Below, one piece after another: positions 8,656 to 15,320 of a stretch of DNA of 64,000 bases; positions within the stretch are counted from its first letter, which is position 1; each line of letters starts with the position of its first letter. A program made the translations under genes and the position numbers. The DNA is from Paenibacillus chitinolyticus NBRC 15660 (lineage in GTDB: Bacteria; Bacillota; Bacilli; Paenibacillales; NBRC-103111): positions 744,001 to 808,000 of the forward strand of contig NZ_BBJT01000002.1 of assembly GCF_000739915.1 (NCBI RefSeq). Reading direction: 5' to 3'. The notes below the pieces were generated by a model. The model ran no database searches. It was not told where the DNA came from and saw nothing but the letters and a program-made list of their open reading frames with translations.

Positions 8656-8705
8656 ACTATACCCCTCAAAGTTTTCCGCAAGATTTCAACTTGTTTCGAA
8701 CTTGT
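8656..8705 (-). promoter_or_regulatory. Promoter with AACTTGT direct-repeat operator
   Basis: On the + strand AACTTGT is found at 8688-8694 and 8699-8705, an 11-bp period. On the minus strand these lie upstream of a -10-like TATAGT (8661-8656) with a poor -35 about 17 bp before it, as expected for an activator-dependent promoter bound by an OmpR-type regulator. Confidence 0.55.
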
Positions 8706-8725
8706 AAATGTTTCAGCAAAACTTT

Positions 8726-10126
8726 TCATTCATCCCCTGCCGGAAAAGTCACGATAAAAGAAGCACCGCCTTTAACGGGATGCTCGACCCGGATTTGGCC
8801 ATGCTGCTTGTCTACAAGCTGCCTGACAAGCGACAGCCCGAGGCCGCTGCCTCCCGATTTTCTGGCCCGGTCCTTGTTCACCGTATAAAAAGGCTCAAAA
8901 ATCCGTTCTCTGCGGTCCTCCGGAATCCCGAGTCCGGTATCGGTGAACTCGACCTCGACTCCGCCCTCCTCCATGATCCGGCTGCGGATCAGAACGGTGC
9001 CGTTCTCGACGTTGTACTTAATCGCATTGTCCAGCAAATTAAGAAAAATCTGAATCAGGCTTTCCCTGTCCGCCCACAGTTCCGCGGGAACCAGTGCATG
9101 GGAAATGGTCACGCCGAACTTCTCCGCCTTACCTCTCATGCGGGAAGTAAGATCCTCCAGAAGGGAGTCGATCCGGATTTTCTCCAGCTGCTGTTCGAAT
9201 TCATACTTTTCCAGCGCCGCCAGCTTCAGCACTTTCTCGACGAGTTCATACAGCCGCTCCGCTTCCTTATCAATGACGTCCCGCGCCTCCCCGACCAATC
9301 CGGGATCGTCCTCGTACATATGAAGCAGATCCGTGTAAGCCCGAATGGAAGTCAGGGGCGTTTTCAGCTCATGGCTGATGTTGTTTATAAAATGCTGCTG
9401 AGTCCGCAAACTGCCCTGTATGGCGCGGCTCATTTCATAAATACCGTCGCTGAGCGAGCCCAGCTCGTCTTGGCGCCGGAAGGGCGGGGCGTCGATAAAA
9501 GCCCCGACCCGAATATCGTCGGCCGCTTCTTTCAGCCGCCGGATCGCCTTGGCCTGACGGTTCATATACAGGAGACCGAGGACAAAACTGAACAACAGGA
9601 CGCCGCTGCCCGCTATCAGAAAGGAATTTTGCAAATTCCGGTAAAACGCGTTCGAGGCTGCCAGCGACACTTGAAAATGCAGGACGCCGATCTGTCCGTC
9701 GGGACCTTGCGCCGGCGCCAAATAATCCTCCGTGTCCCCCAGGACCCTGTAGACGATCTTATTGTTCAGGGCATGGGAAAGAACGCCGCTTACGTCCGGA
9801 GACTCCGCCAACGGGAGCGAGTCTCCCGTTCTGGCGCCCGTCATATCGTAGAGCAGGAACCTCATGCCGCTCGCAGCTCCGATTTCGACGGCCAGATTTT
9901 GCCCCTGCAGCCCCATAAAGGTTTGAGGATCGAACCGCGTCCCCGTCACAACTTGCTGTCCGATCCAGTTATTTGCGATTTCGGCCTGCCGGTCCAGCGT
10001 CTTCTCCATCTCTTCTTTCTGATACCTGTGTACGCCGTTCAAAACAAGCACGCTGAGCACGCTAACGGCAAAGAGAAGCAGCGCGGCGATAAACAGCGCA
10101 AACTTCCATTTTAGGCTTATCCGCAT
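8726..10126 (-). CDS. Two-component sensor histidine kinase
   Basis: Membrane kinase of 466 aa. TM1 about 8-30, an extracellular sensor domain of about 135 residues, TM2 about 168-187, HAMP about 188-240, HisKA with His252 in ISHELKTPLTS, then HATPase_c with NLLDNAIKYN, DTGLGIPEDR and GSGLGLSL. The ATG overlaps the regulator gene by 10 bp. The extracellular part resembles small PDC/Cache-like sensor domains in length only, so the ligand is unknown. The operon order regulator, kinase, propeller lipoprotein, helical lipoprotein suggests the lipoproteins act with the sensor or are its output. Confidence 0.93.
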   Translation of the reverse strand: MRISLKWKFALFIAALLLFAVSVLSVLVLNGVHRYQKEEMEKTLDRQAEIANNWIGQQVVTGTRFDPQTFMGLQGQNLAVEIGAASGMRFLLYDMTGARTGDSLPLAESPDVSGVLSHALNNKIVYRVLGDTEDYLAPAQGPDGQIGVLHFQVSLAASNAFYRNLQNSFLIAGSGVLLFSFVLGLLYMNRQAKAIRRLKEAADDIRVGAFIDAPPFRRQDELGSLSDGIYEMSRAIQGSLRTQQHFINNISHELKTPLTSIRAYTDLLHMYEDDPGLVGEARDVIDKEAERLYELVEKVLKLAALEKYEFEQQLEKIRIDSLLEDLTSRMRGKAEKFGVTISHALVPAELWADRESLIQIFLNLLDNAIKYNVENGTVLIRSRIMEEGGVEVEFTDTGLGIPEDRRERIFEPFYTVNKDRARKSGGSGLGLSLVRQLVDKQHGQIRVEHPVKGGASFIVTFPAGDE

Positions 10127-10812
10127 GGCACTTCCCCGATGGCTTTATACCCGATCCCATAGACGGTCTGAAGCACATGCTGGTACGGTTCGCCGAGCTT
10201 GGTTCTCAGCCTTTGCACGTGGATATCGACGGTCCGCGTTCCGCCGGCGTATTCCATTCCCCATACGAGATCCAGCAATTCTTCACGGGAAAAAGCCCTT
10301 TTTAAATTCGAAAGCAGCAGGGCAAGCAGATCGAATTCCTTGGGAGTGAGATTCAGCGCTGTCCCTCGCAAACTGACAAGACGCTGCTCCGGATGCAGGC
10401 TCAGCTCTCCGATCGTCAGAACGGCGGATTCTTCGCCGTTTCCGGTTTTATCCAGCCGTCTGCACAAAGCTCTTACGCGGGCAATCAGCTCCCTTAAATC
10501 GAACGGCTTCGTCATATAATCGTCCGCGCCCATTTCAAGTCCGACAATTTTATCCACGATATCGTTCTTTACCGTAAGAAGCAGAATACCGAGGTTTTTG
10601 CGGTCTTCCAGCTTTCTGCACACTTCAAAACCCGTCAGCCGGGGCATCATGACGTCCATGACCAGCACATGAGGCCGGAACGATTCCGTTTTGCGCAATG
10701 CCTCTTCCCCGTCCGCCGCCGTTTCCACGACAAACCCTTCCCGTTTGAGGCCGTATGCGATTGCACGCGTAATCGTCTGCTCATCATCTGCAACAAGAAT
10801 TTTATAGTCCAT
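10117..10812 (-). CDS. Two-component response regulator, OmpR family
   Basis: Response regulator of 231 aa: REC domain with DDE near the N-terminus, phospho-acceptor Asp53 in VLVMDVMMP and Lys in YMTKPFD, then a winged-helix Trans_reg_C domain (LTPKEFDLLALLL, ending VYGIGYK). Starts at ATG with a GGAGGAAC-like Shine-Dalgarno. It is the first gene of a four-gene operon. A TATAAT is visible on the minus strand near 10850. Confidence 0.94.
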   Translation of the reverse strand: MDYKILVADDEQTITRAIAYGLKREGFVVETAADGEEALRKTESFRPHVLVMDVMMPRLTGFEVCRKLEDRKNLGILLLTVKNDIVDKIVGLEMGADDYMTKPFDLRELIARVRALCRRLDKTGNGEESAVLTIGELSLHPEQRLVSLRGTALNLTPKEFDLLALLLSNLKRAFSREELLDLVWGMEYAGGTRTVDIHVQRLRTKLGEPYQHVLQTVYGIGYKAIGEVPCG

Positions 10813-11009
10813 GCCGTTCCTCCGATTTCGCTCCGAACTTTTCTCTATTATACACGAGCAAGCTGACCCGGCACGTCAAGAAGATGTAACCTTGTGAGGC
10901 CGCCCTTGAAATCGGTGTGAAGGAGACGACCCGAGTCCCGCCGGATCAGATGCCGTCCATTGCCGAAAGACGTCTTATGGCTGTACATGCTTACCTTTGC
11001 ACAAAAAAA

Positions 11010-11040
11010 GAAAACCATGACCGCATGCGGCCAAGGTTCT
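11010..11040 (-). terminator. Rho-independent terminator
   Basis: Hairpin centred on the palindrome CCGCATGCGG, followed on the minus strand by TTTTCTTTTTTT. It lies just after the 57-aa gene at 11077-11250. Confidence 0.7.
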
Positions 11041-11076
11041 TAGTGTCAAAGCTTCTTGGACAGGAGAGGAAGCGGA

Positions 11077-11250
11077 TTATTTCTCTTGTCCTTCAGGCGG
11101 ATTTATAATTCCGCAGGACCCCGGATACCCGTCGTTTTCTCTCCATTCGTCCAAATGTTCGCGCATTTCGGGATCGCCGGGAAGATCGGCCGTCAATTTA
11201 ACCGGCGGCTGCCTGAATTCCACGCGGCCTTTAGGATGCTTGTCACTCAT
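11077..11250 (-). CDS. Small conserved-looking protein, 57 aa
   Basis: Short gene of 57 aa: starts MSDKHPKGRVEFR, contains two PP-containing segments and one Cys, and ends NPPEGQEK. Support comes from an ATG with GGGAG 9 nt upstream, an uninterrupted frame with normal codon use, and a terminator immediately downstream at 11010-11040. There is no signal peptide or membrane segment. I do not recognise the family. It is probably cytoplasmic. Confidence 0.65.
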   Translation of the reverse strand: MSDKHPKGRVEFRQPPVKLTADLPGDPEMREHLDEWRENDGYPGSCGIINPPEGQEK

Positions 11251-11500
11251 CTTTTTATTCTCCCTTCGCGTGTAAAAGCTTTCTTTATAGTTTTCCTGGC
11301 CCCGATAAAACTATGCGGAAAAAGAATCCCGGCATGGAGTCTTCTCGGCACACCGTGCGGCACTTCCAGCTTGCGGCGCAGCATCACAACATGGCGTTGG
11401 TCGGCGGCAGAGGGGTCCCCGGCTCCCAACCGCGGCCGTCTGCCCGGCTACGTTCCCGGACACATCGGCCGACTGGACGGGAGGTCAATATAACCCCCGG
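11251..11500. other. Intergenic region without recognised gene
   Basis: Divergent spacer between the 57-aa gene and the nitroreductase. The middle (11300-11470) is GC-rich with short overlapping frames on both strands and no ribosome binding sites, so I call no gene. The nitroreductase promoter begins at 11501. Confidence 0.4.
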
Positions 11501-11529
11501 TTGACATCTTCGTCGTCCCCGCCTATGCT
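11501..11529 (+). promoter_or_regulatory. Sigma-A promoter of nitroreductase gene
   Basis: Consensus -35 TTGACA at 11501-11506, a 17-bp spacer and TATGCT at 11524-11529, ending 45 bp before the ATG. Confidence 0.75.
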
Positions 11530-11537
11530 TGAATCAT

Positions 11538-11552
11538 TGAGAATATTTATCA
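11538..11552 (+). promoter_or_regulatory. Fur-box-like palindrome
   Basis: TGAGAATATTTATCA differs at two positions from the 7-1-7 Fur/PerR-type consensus TGATAATnATTATCA. It lies just after the -10 of the nitroreductase promoter, where a repressor would block transcription. Confidence 0.45.
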
Positions 11553-11574
11553 ATGGAAAAGGAAGGTGGCAGCC

Positions 11575-12177
11575 ATGCCTACGGATATGAACCTGACCGA
11601 AGCTATCAGCGGCCGGAGATCCATCGGAAGAGTGAAAGACGAGCCGATTCCGCGCGAAATCATCGAGGAGCTGCTGGAAGCGGCCAACTGGGCGCCGAGC
11701 CACCGCTGCACGGAGCCGTGGCGCTTCTTCGTCATGACGGGAGCCGGACGCGGCGTCCTGGCCGAAGCCTACGCCGATGTCGCGGCCGAAGGCTCCGGCG
11801 CTTCCGGCGAAGCGCTGGAGGAGCTGCGGGCGAAGCAGGGCAGCAAGGCGTACCGCGCTCCGGTCATCATCGGCGTAGCCGTCTCCCCTTCCGAGGACCC
11901 GGCCGTGAACCGGATGGAGGAGTTCGCCGCCGCCCATTCCGCGGTGCAGAACATGCTGCTGGCGGCGCACGGGCTGGGGCTCGCCGCCATCTGGCGGTCC
12001 GGGGATCCCATGTACCATCCCCGGATGAAAGCGGCTTTCGGCTTGCGGGAGAACGACGAGATGGTCGCCCTCGTATACGTGGGATACCCGCAGATTGCGC
12101 CGCAAGCCGGCAAAAGAACCCCCGTGCAGGAGAAAACCGTCTGGATCACGGAAGGTTCCGGGCCCTCGGCCGAGTAA
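11575..12177 (+). CDS. Nitroreductase family protein
   Basis: FMN-dependent NAD(P)H oxidoreductase of the nitroreductase fold, 200 aa. The N-terminal SGRRSIG block (FMN phosphate binding) and ANWAPSHRCTEPWRF are typical, as is the later AAHSAVQNMLLAAHGLGL helix with AIWRSGD. The ATG at 11575 is preceded by GGAAGGTG, which decides the start over the GTG at 11566 that overlaps the ribosome binding site. The promoter and a Fur-like box lie upstream. The substrate cannot be read from the sequence. It is a single-gene unit ending before the hairpin at 12374-12424. Confidence 0.9.
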   Translation: MPTDMNLTEAISGRRSIGRVKDEPIPREIIEELLEAANWAPSHRCTEPWRFFVMTGAGRGVLAEAYADVAAEGSGASGEALEELRAKQGSKAYRAPVIIGVAVSPSEDPAVNRMEEFAAAHSAVQNMLLAAHGLGLAAIWRSGDPMYHPRMKAAFGLRENDEMVALVYVGYPQIAPQAGKRTPVQEKTVWITEGSGPSAE

Positions 12178-12608
12178 CGGCCGTCCCCCGTGCGAGCTTG
12201 AAGCTTCGCACCTGTGAACATCCGCCTAGCGGCGGGGTTCAAAAGTCGACGCGGCGCCGGGCATCGCCCGGCTGGGCGTGGACATGCGATTTGGACCAGC
12301 GTGGCGTTATGCCCGGACGTGCTGCTTTTAACATGCTTTCTTTTCGTGCGGTAACCGATGCCGGCATCGGCGCAAATAAATAGCCTCCAGTTCCCTCTAT
12401 CAGGGGGACGGAGGCTATTTATTTGCCGTTAGCGGAACATACGGACATCAAGCAGCGCTTTACCGGTGCTCTGTCTACTTATATGCCGACGACCGGGCAA
12501 GCTGCAACTGGTGATATCATACATGGTAACCTCTAAGGAGATATAAAAACAATACAAAGCGGTGGATTCCCATCATGGATATCTCACTGCTTTTTGTATG
12601 TTGTATAT
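12178..12608. other. Intergenic region with hairpins, no gene
   Basis: About 430 bp between the nitroreductase and the PadR gene. It holds the strong terminator at 12374-12424, then an AT-rich stretch with a long imperfect inverted repeat (about 12551-12606: ATACAAAGCGGTG against CACTGCTTTTTGTAT). I see no coding signal. Base composition drops sharply after about 12440, marking the edge of an AT-rich segment. Confidence 0.5.
12374..12424. terminator. Terminator hairpin with 15-bp stem
   Basis: AAATAAATAGCCTCC pairs perfectly with GGAGGCTATTTATTT around a 21-nt loop, with A/T runs on both sides. It ends the nitroreductase transcript and may block read-through into the PadR unit. Confidence 0.75.
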
Positions 12609-12660
12609 TATGTCACGTCGTGATATAGTCGAGGCACGACATATATACCTGTGACATAGT
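12609..12660 (+). promoter_or_regulatory. Putative PadR operator region
   Basis: ATGTCACG-T-CGTGATAT (12610-12626) is a near-perfect palindrome, and a further TGTGACATA half-site lies at about 12650. ATGT/ACAT-type palindromes upstream of their own gene are common for PadR regulators. Confidence 0.5.
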
Positions 12661-12683
12661 CAAGCGGGTACAGAGACAAGGAG

Positions 12684-13037
12684 ATGGATATTCTGGACAC
12701 TGAAAAAGTGCTGAAAAAGTATGTACCCATGACAGAAACGGCGTTTTATATTCTCCTATCTTTAGCTGAACCGCGTCACGGATATGGAATCGTTAAACAT
12801 GTAGAAGAAATTTCCAATTCACGAATTCGATTAGGTTCGGGCACCGTATACGGAACTTTAACAAAAATGCAAAAAGACGGGATTATAACCGTATTTTCCG
12901 ACGAGGAAAGAAAAACGGTATACGAAGTGACTGAGATTGGACATAAATTAATCACTGCTGAGATCGATAGACTTAAAGAGCTGTACCAGAATGCATTGAA
13001 ATACGGGGAGGGTTTTTATGATAACAAAAGTATTTAG
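12684..13037 (+). CDS. PadR family transcriptional regulator
   Basis: Winged-helix repressor of 117 aa: helix ETAFYILLSLAEPRHGYGIVKHVEE, wing around GSGTVYGTLTKMQKDGII, and a C-terminal dimerisation helix. The start is uncertain. The ATG at 12684 directly abuts AAGGAG, which leaves no spacing, while a CTG at 12693 has 9 nt. The usual family N-terminus (DTEKVLKKYVPMTE) fits either. The gene overlaps the following DUF2812 gene by 20 bp, a common PadR-DUF2812 pairing. Composition is AT-rich relative to the surroundings. Probably autoregulated through the 12609-12660 palindromes. Confidence 0.93.
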   Translation: MDILDTEKVLKKYVPMTETAFYILLSLAEPRHGYGIVKHVEEISNSRIRLGSGTVYGTLTKMQKDGIITVFSDEERKTVYEVTEIGHKLITAEIDRLKELYQNALKYGEGFYDNKSI

Positions 13038-14217
13038 GCCATTCTGGAGCTACGATGTGCAGAAAACCGAAAAGTGGCTCTCCTCTATGGCAGAAAAGGG
13101 GCATGAATTAGTAAAAATAAATCGAGGAACACGGCATTTTTTCTTTCAGCAAGGCGAGCCGAGAAAAAGAACGTATAGGATCGGGTTCAATAAAATTCAA
13201 ACCAATTCGCTGTCTAGAGTTTTATTAGATGATGGATGGGTGAAGGTTTTGCAGAGTGGAAACTGGTATGTAACGGCGAATGAACAGCCTCTGGAACAAA
13301 TTAAGACCTTCCCAGTACGCGAAGATATAGTCAAACATAATAAGACAATACTGTACATTTTCGCGAGTGTTTTAATCTATTTAACGGTCATTTCTATATT
13401 TAATTTGATCCTCGGTTCGGTAATTTTTTTCCAAAGTGTACCTGGTCATTTTGTCGAAAGTCCTCTTTGGATTTTAACATATTTTTTAATAGGCATTGGA
13501 ATTGCCCTATGGGTACTTACACTTTATTCTGTTATTAAAATTAATAAGACAAATAAGAAATTGATTGGAGAAAACATACAACGAAAGGAACTGCAGGGAA
13601 GGGAGCAAGATGAAAGAAGGCTGAGCAAGGATGAAGAGAAGCGGTTAAGACGTTCAGGTCAACTAATTGTTAAGAGAAGATTTGGATGGTTCTATGCTCC
13701 GGATAAGCTTGAAAAGTGGCTCGAAGCAATGGAAGAACAAGGGTTTAATCTTTATCGCGTTGGTAAAACAGGAACCGTTTTTTATTTCACAATGGGAAGT
13801 CCTCGAAAAGTAAGTTATTGCGCGGATTATCAAAATATTGCAGATGAAGGCTATTTCGACATTCACAGAGATGCTGGCTGGAAGAGTGCTTTTATTTCCG
13901 CCTCATCTATTCAAAAATGGACCCTATGGAGCCGTGAATATTCAATGGGCGAAGAACCGCCTCAAATATACAGTGATAAATCACATCAGTTAAAACATGC
14001 TAGGCGCATAGCCATCACCTATTCTTGTATGTTTCTTCCATTAGTCATTTTTTATATTTATATCATAGGGGCCAATATTCACCTGATGTCCAATCACAAT
14101 CTGGATAAAATGCAGATTATAAACATGACTTTGTTTATCCTATTAATTCTAAATTTTGGTTCATTCTCAATCAGAACTTGGCTGTATTACAGGCGACTAA
14201 GTAAGCGTTATAAGTAA
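13018..14217 (+). CDS. DUF2812 domain membrane protein (two DUF2812 units)
   Basis: Protein of 399 aa with two copies of the DUF2812-type unit. The first is about residues 1-95 (FRPFWSYDVQKTEKWLSSMAEKGHEL...). The second is about 215-310 (RRFGWFYAPDKLEKWLEAMEEQGFNL...). A pair of transmembrane helices follows each (about 113-140 and 150-175; about 340-365 and 370-390). GGGGAGG lies 6 nt before ATG, and the start is inside the PadR gene, so expression is coupled. DUF2812 proteins accompany PadR regulators in many Firmicutes; their biochemical role is not known. AT-rich codon use supports lateral transfer with the regulator. Confidence 0.88.
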   Translation: MITKVFRPFWSYDVQKTEKWLSSMAEKGHELVKINRGTRHFFFQQGEPRKRTYRIGFNKIQTNSLSRVLLDDGWVKVLQSGNWYVTANEQPLEQIKTFPVREDIVKHNKTILYIFASVLIYLTVISIFNLILGSVIFFQSVPGHFVESPLWILTYFLIGIGIALWVLTLYSVIKINKTNKKLIGENIQRKELQGREQDERRLSKDEEKRLRRSGQLIVKRRFGWFYAPDKLEKWLEAMEEQGFNLYRVGKTGTVFYFTMGSPRKVSYCADYQNIADEGYFDIHRDAGWKSAFISASSIQKWTLWSREYSMGEEPPQIYSDKSHQLKHARRIAITYSCMFLPLVIFYIYIIGANIHLMSNHNLDKMQIINMTLFILLILNFGSFSIRTWLYYRRLSKRYK

Positions 14218-14230
14218 AAAGTCACAGAGT

Positions 14231-14250
14231 AACGGGAACCCCGTTTTTTA
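14231..14250 (+). terminator. Rho-independent terminator of PadR-DUF2812 unit
   Basis: ACGGG-AAC-CCCGT stem followed by a T-run, 14 bp after the DUF2812 stop. Confidence 0.65.
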
Positions 14251-14435
14251 TGCAACCAATTGCTTAGCGTACGTTTTCCGTTTTGGTGCGGTGCCCCAGC
14301 TCTGATAGCCAAAGAAAATAAAAATTATAGCAAAAATTTTCTGAGGTCCTAATATGATGTACTTCCATCTATTGTACGAGATGCCCCCCAAGCGCTCCCA
14401 TCTTTTCCAAGCCTCTCGGAGGGAACCCCGTTAAG

Positions 14436-14478
14436 GCAAAAAAGAGACCCGGAACCCCACAGGGACCGGATCTCTTTG
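14436..14478 (-). terminator. Rho-independent terminator of MerR gene
   Basis: Inverted repeat AGAGA.CCGG... / ...CCGG.TCTCT, followed on the minus strand by six T. It directly follows the MerR-TipAS stop. Confidence 0.75.
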
Positions 14479-14482
14479 ATTT

Positions 14483-15271
14483 TTAACGATTGGCGGTGTC
14501 TTCCCCCGCCCCCTCCAGCCGGTCGCAATAAATATGCATCGCTTCTTTCAGGAAAGCGGCGAGCCCGGCCCCGTGCCGGTCAATGTTGGCCGTAAAGCGC
14601 TCGTCGGTGACATACAAGTCGCCGAGTCCCCGGAAAATTTCCGGCGTACAGTCGTAAAAATGACCCGTAATCCACTGCCGGAGTTCGGCTGCCGCTTCTT
14701 GGGCCATACGGCTTGACGGGCCTGCCTCCATTGCGGCGGCCGCTTTGGCATAAATCCGCTCGGACTGCCCCATAATATCCGCCCACTGTTCCTTGGTATA
14801 GGAACCTGCGCGTTTCTCCACGGCGTCCATCGTTTCGCTTCCGTACTTTTCGCGCGCTTCGGCGGCATACTTTTTCTTATGCTCTTCCAGCGGGGTGCGG
14901 TCGAAGCTTTCGAATAATTGTTCTTTTCTCATCGGAATGCCTCCCTCGACAGAAGCAATCGTTCTGTCCACAGTTTCGATGATGTCCTCCAGCCGCTTCT
15001 TCTTGCGGAGAAGCAGCTCCTTGTGTCCGATCAACGCACGTTTACGGTCAAAATCGGGACTCTCCAGCATCGCCTTGATCTCTTGCAGGGCAAAACCGAT
15101 TTCTTTAAAAAACAAAATCTGCTGAAGTCGTTCCAGATTCCGGTCCGTATACAGCCGGTAGCCGGCGGCGTTGACCGAGTCGGGTACAAGCAGGCCGATT
15201 TCGTCGTAATGATGAAGCGTGCGTACGCTCACGCCCACCAGATCCGTCACTTCCTTCACCTTATACGCCAC
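14483..15271 (-). CDS. MerR family regulator with TipAS-type ligand domain
   Basis: Multidrug-responsive activator of 262 aa. The N-terminal MerR winged helix (YKVKEVTDLVGVSVRTLHHYDEIGLL) is followed by the dimerisation coiled coil (about 75-115) and a C-terminal TipAS domain (about 135-255), which in TipA and Mta proteins binds drug-like ligands. The GTG start is preceded by GAGGTG. Its promoter (15290-15320) has a -35 TTGACC, the 19-bp spacer typical of MerR promoters and a -10 TAAAGT, with the dyad inside the spacer, so it is autoregulated. The same operator recurs at 27859-27889. Family confident; inducer unknown. Confidence 0.92.
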   Translation of the reverse strand: MAYKVKEVTDLVGVSVRTLHHYDEIGLLVPDSVNAAGYRLYTDRNLERLQQILFFKEIGFALQEIKAMLESPDFDRKRALIGHKELLLRKKKRLEDIIETVDRTIASVEGGIPMRKEQLFESFDRTPLEEHKKKYAAEAREKYGSETMDAVEKRAGSYTKEQWADIMGQSERIYAKAAAAMEAGPSSRMAQEAAAELRQWITGHFYDCTPEIFRGLGDLYVTDERFTANIDRHGAGLAAFLKEAMHIYCDRLEGAGEDTANR

Positions 15272-15289
15272 AACATCACCTCGTAATGA

Positions 15290-15320
15290 ACTTTACAGGA
15301 TCACGTTACGTGAGGGTCAA
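15290..15320 (-). promoter_or_regulatory. MerR-type autoregulated promoter
   Basis: Minus strand: TTGACC (15320-15315), 19-bp spacer with the palindromic core CTCACGTTACGTGA, then TAAAGT (15295-15290). The over-long spacer is the hallmark of MerR-activated promoters. The SNF2 stop codon lies inside the -35. Confidence 0.8.

Noticed and set aside
8708-10114. 468-codon + strand frame opposite the second sensor kinase
   Set aside because: The kinase on the minus strand has complete H, N and G boxes; the mirror frame has none.
12551-12606. Long imperfect inverted repeat considered as an insertion-sequence end or MITE
   Set aside because: No target duplication or transposase remnant and no second copy seen in the window; it could equally be a terminator-like structure.
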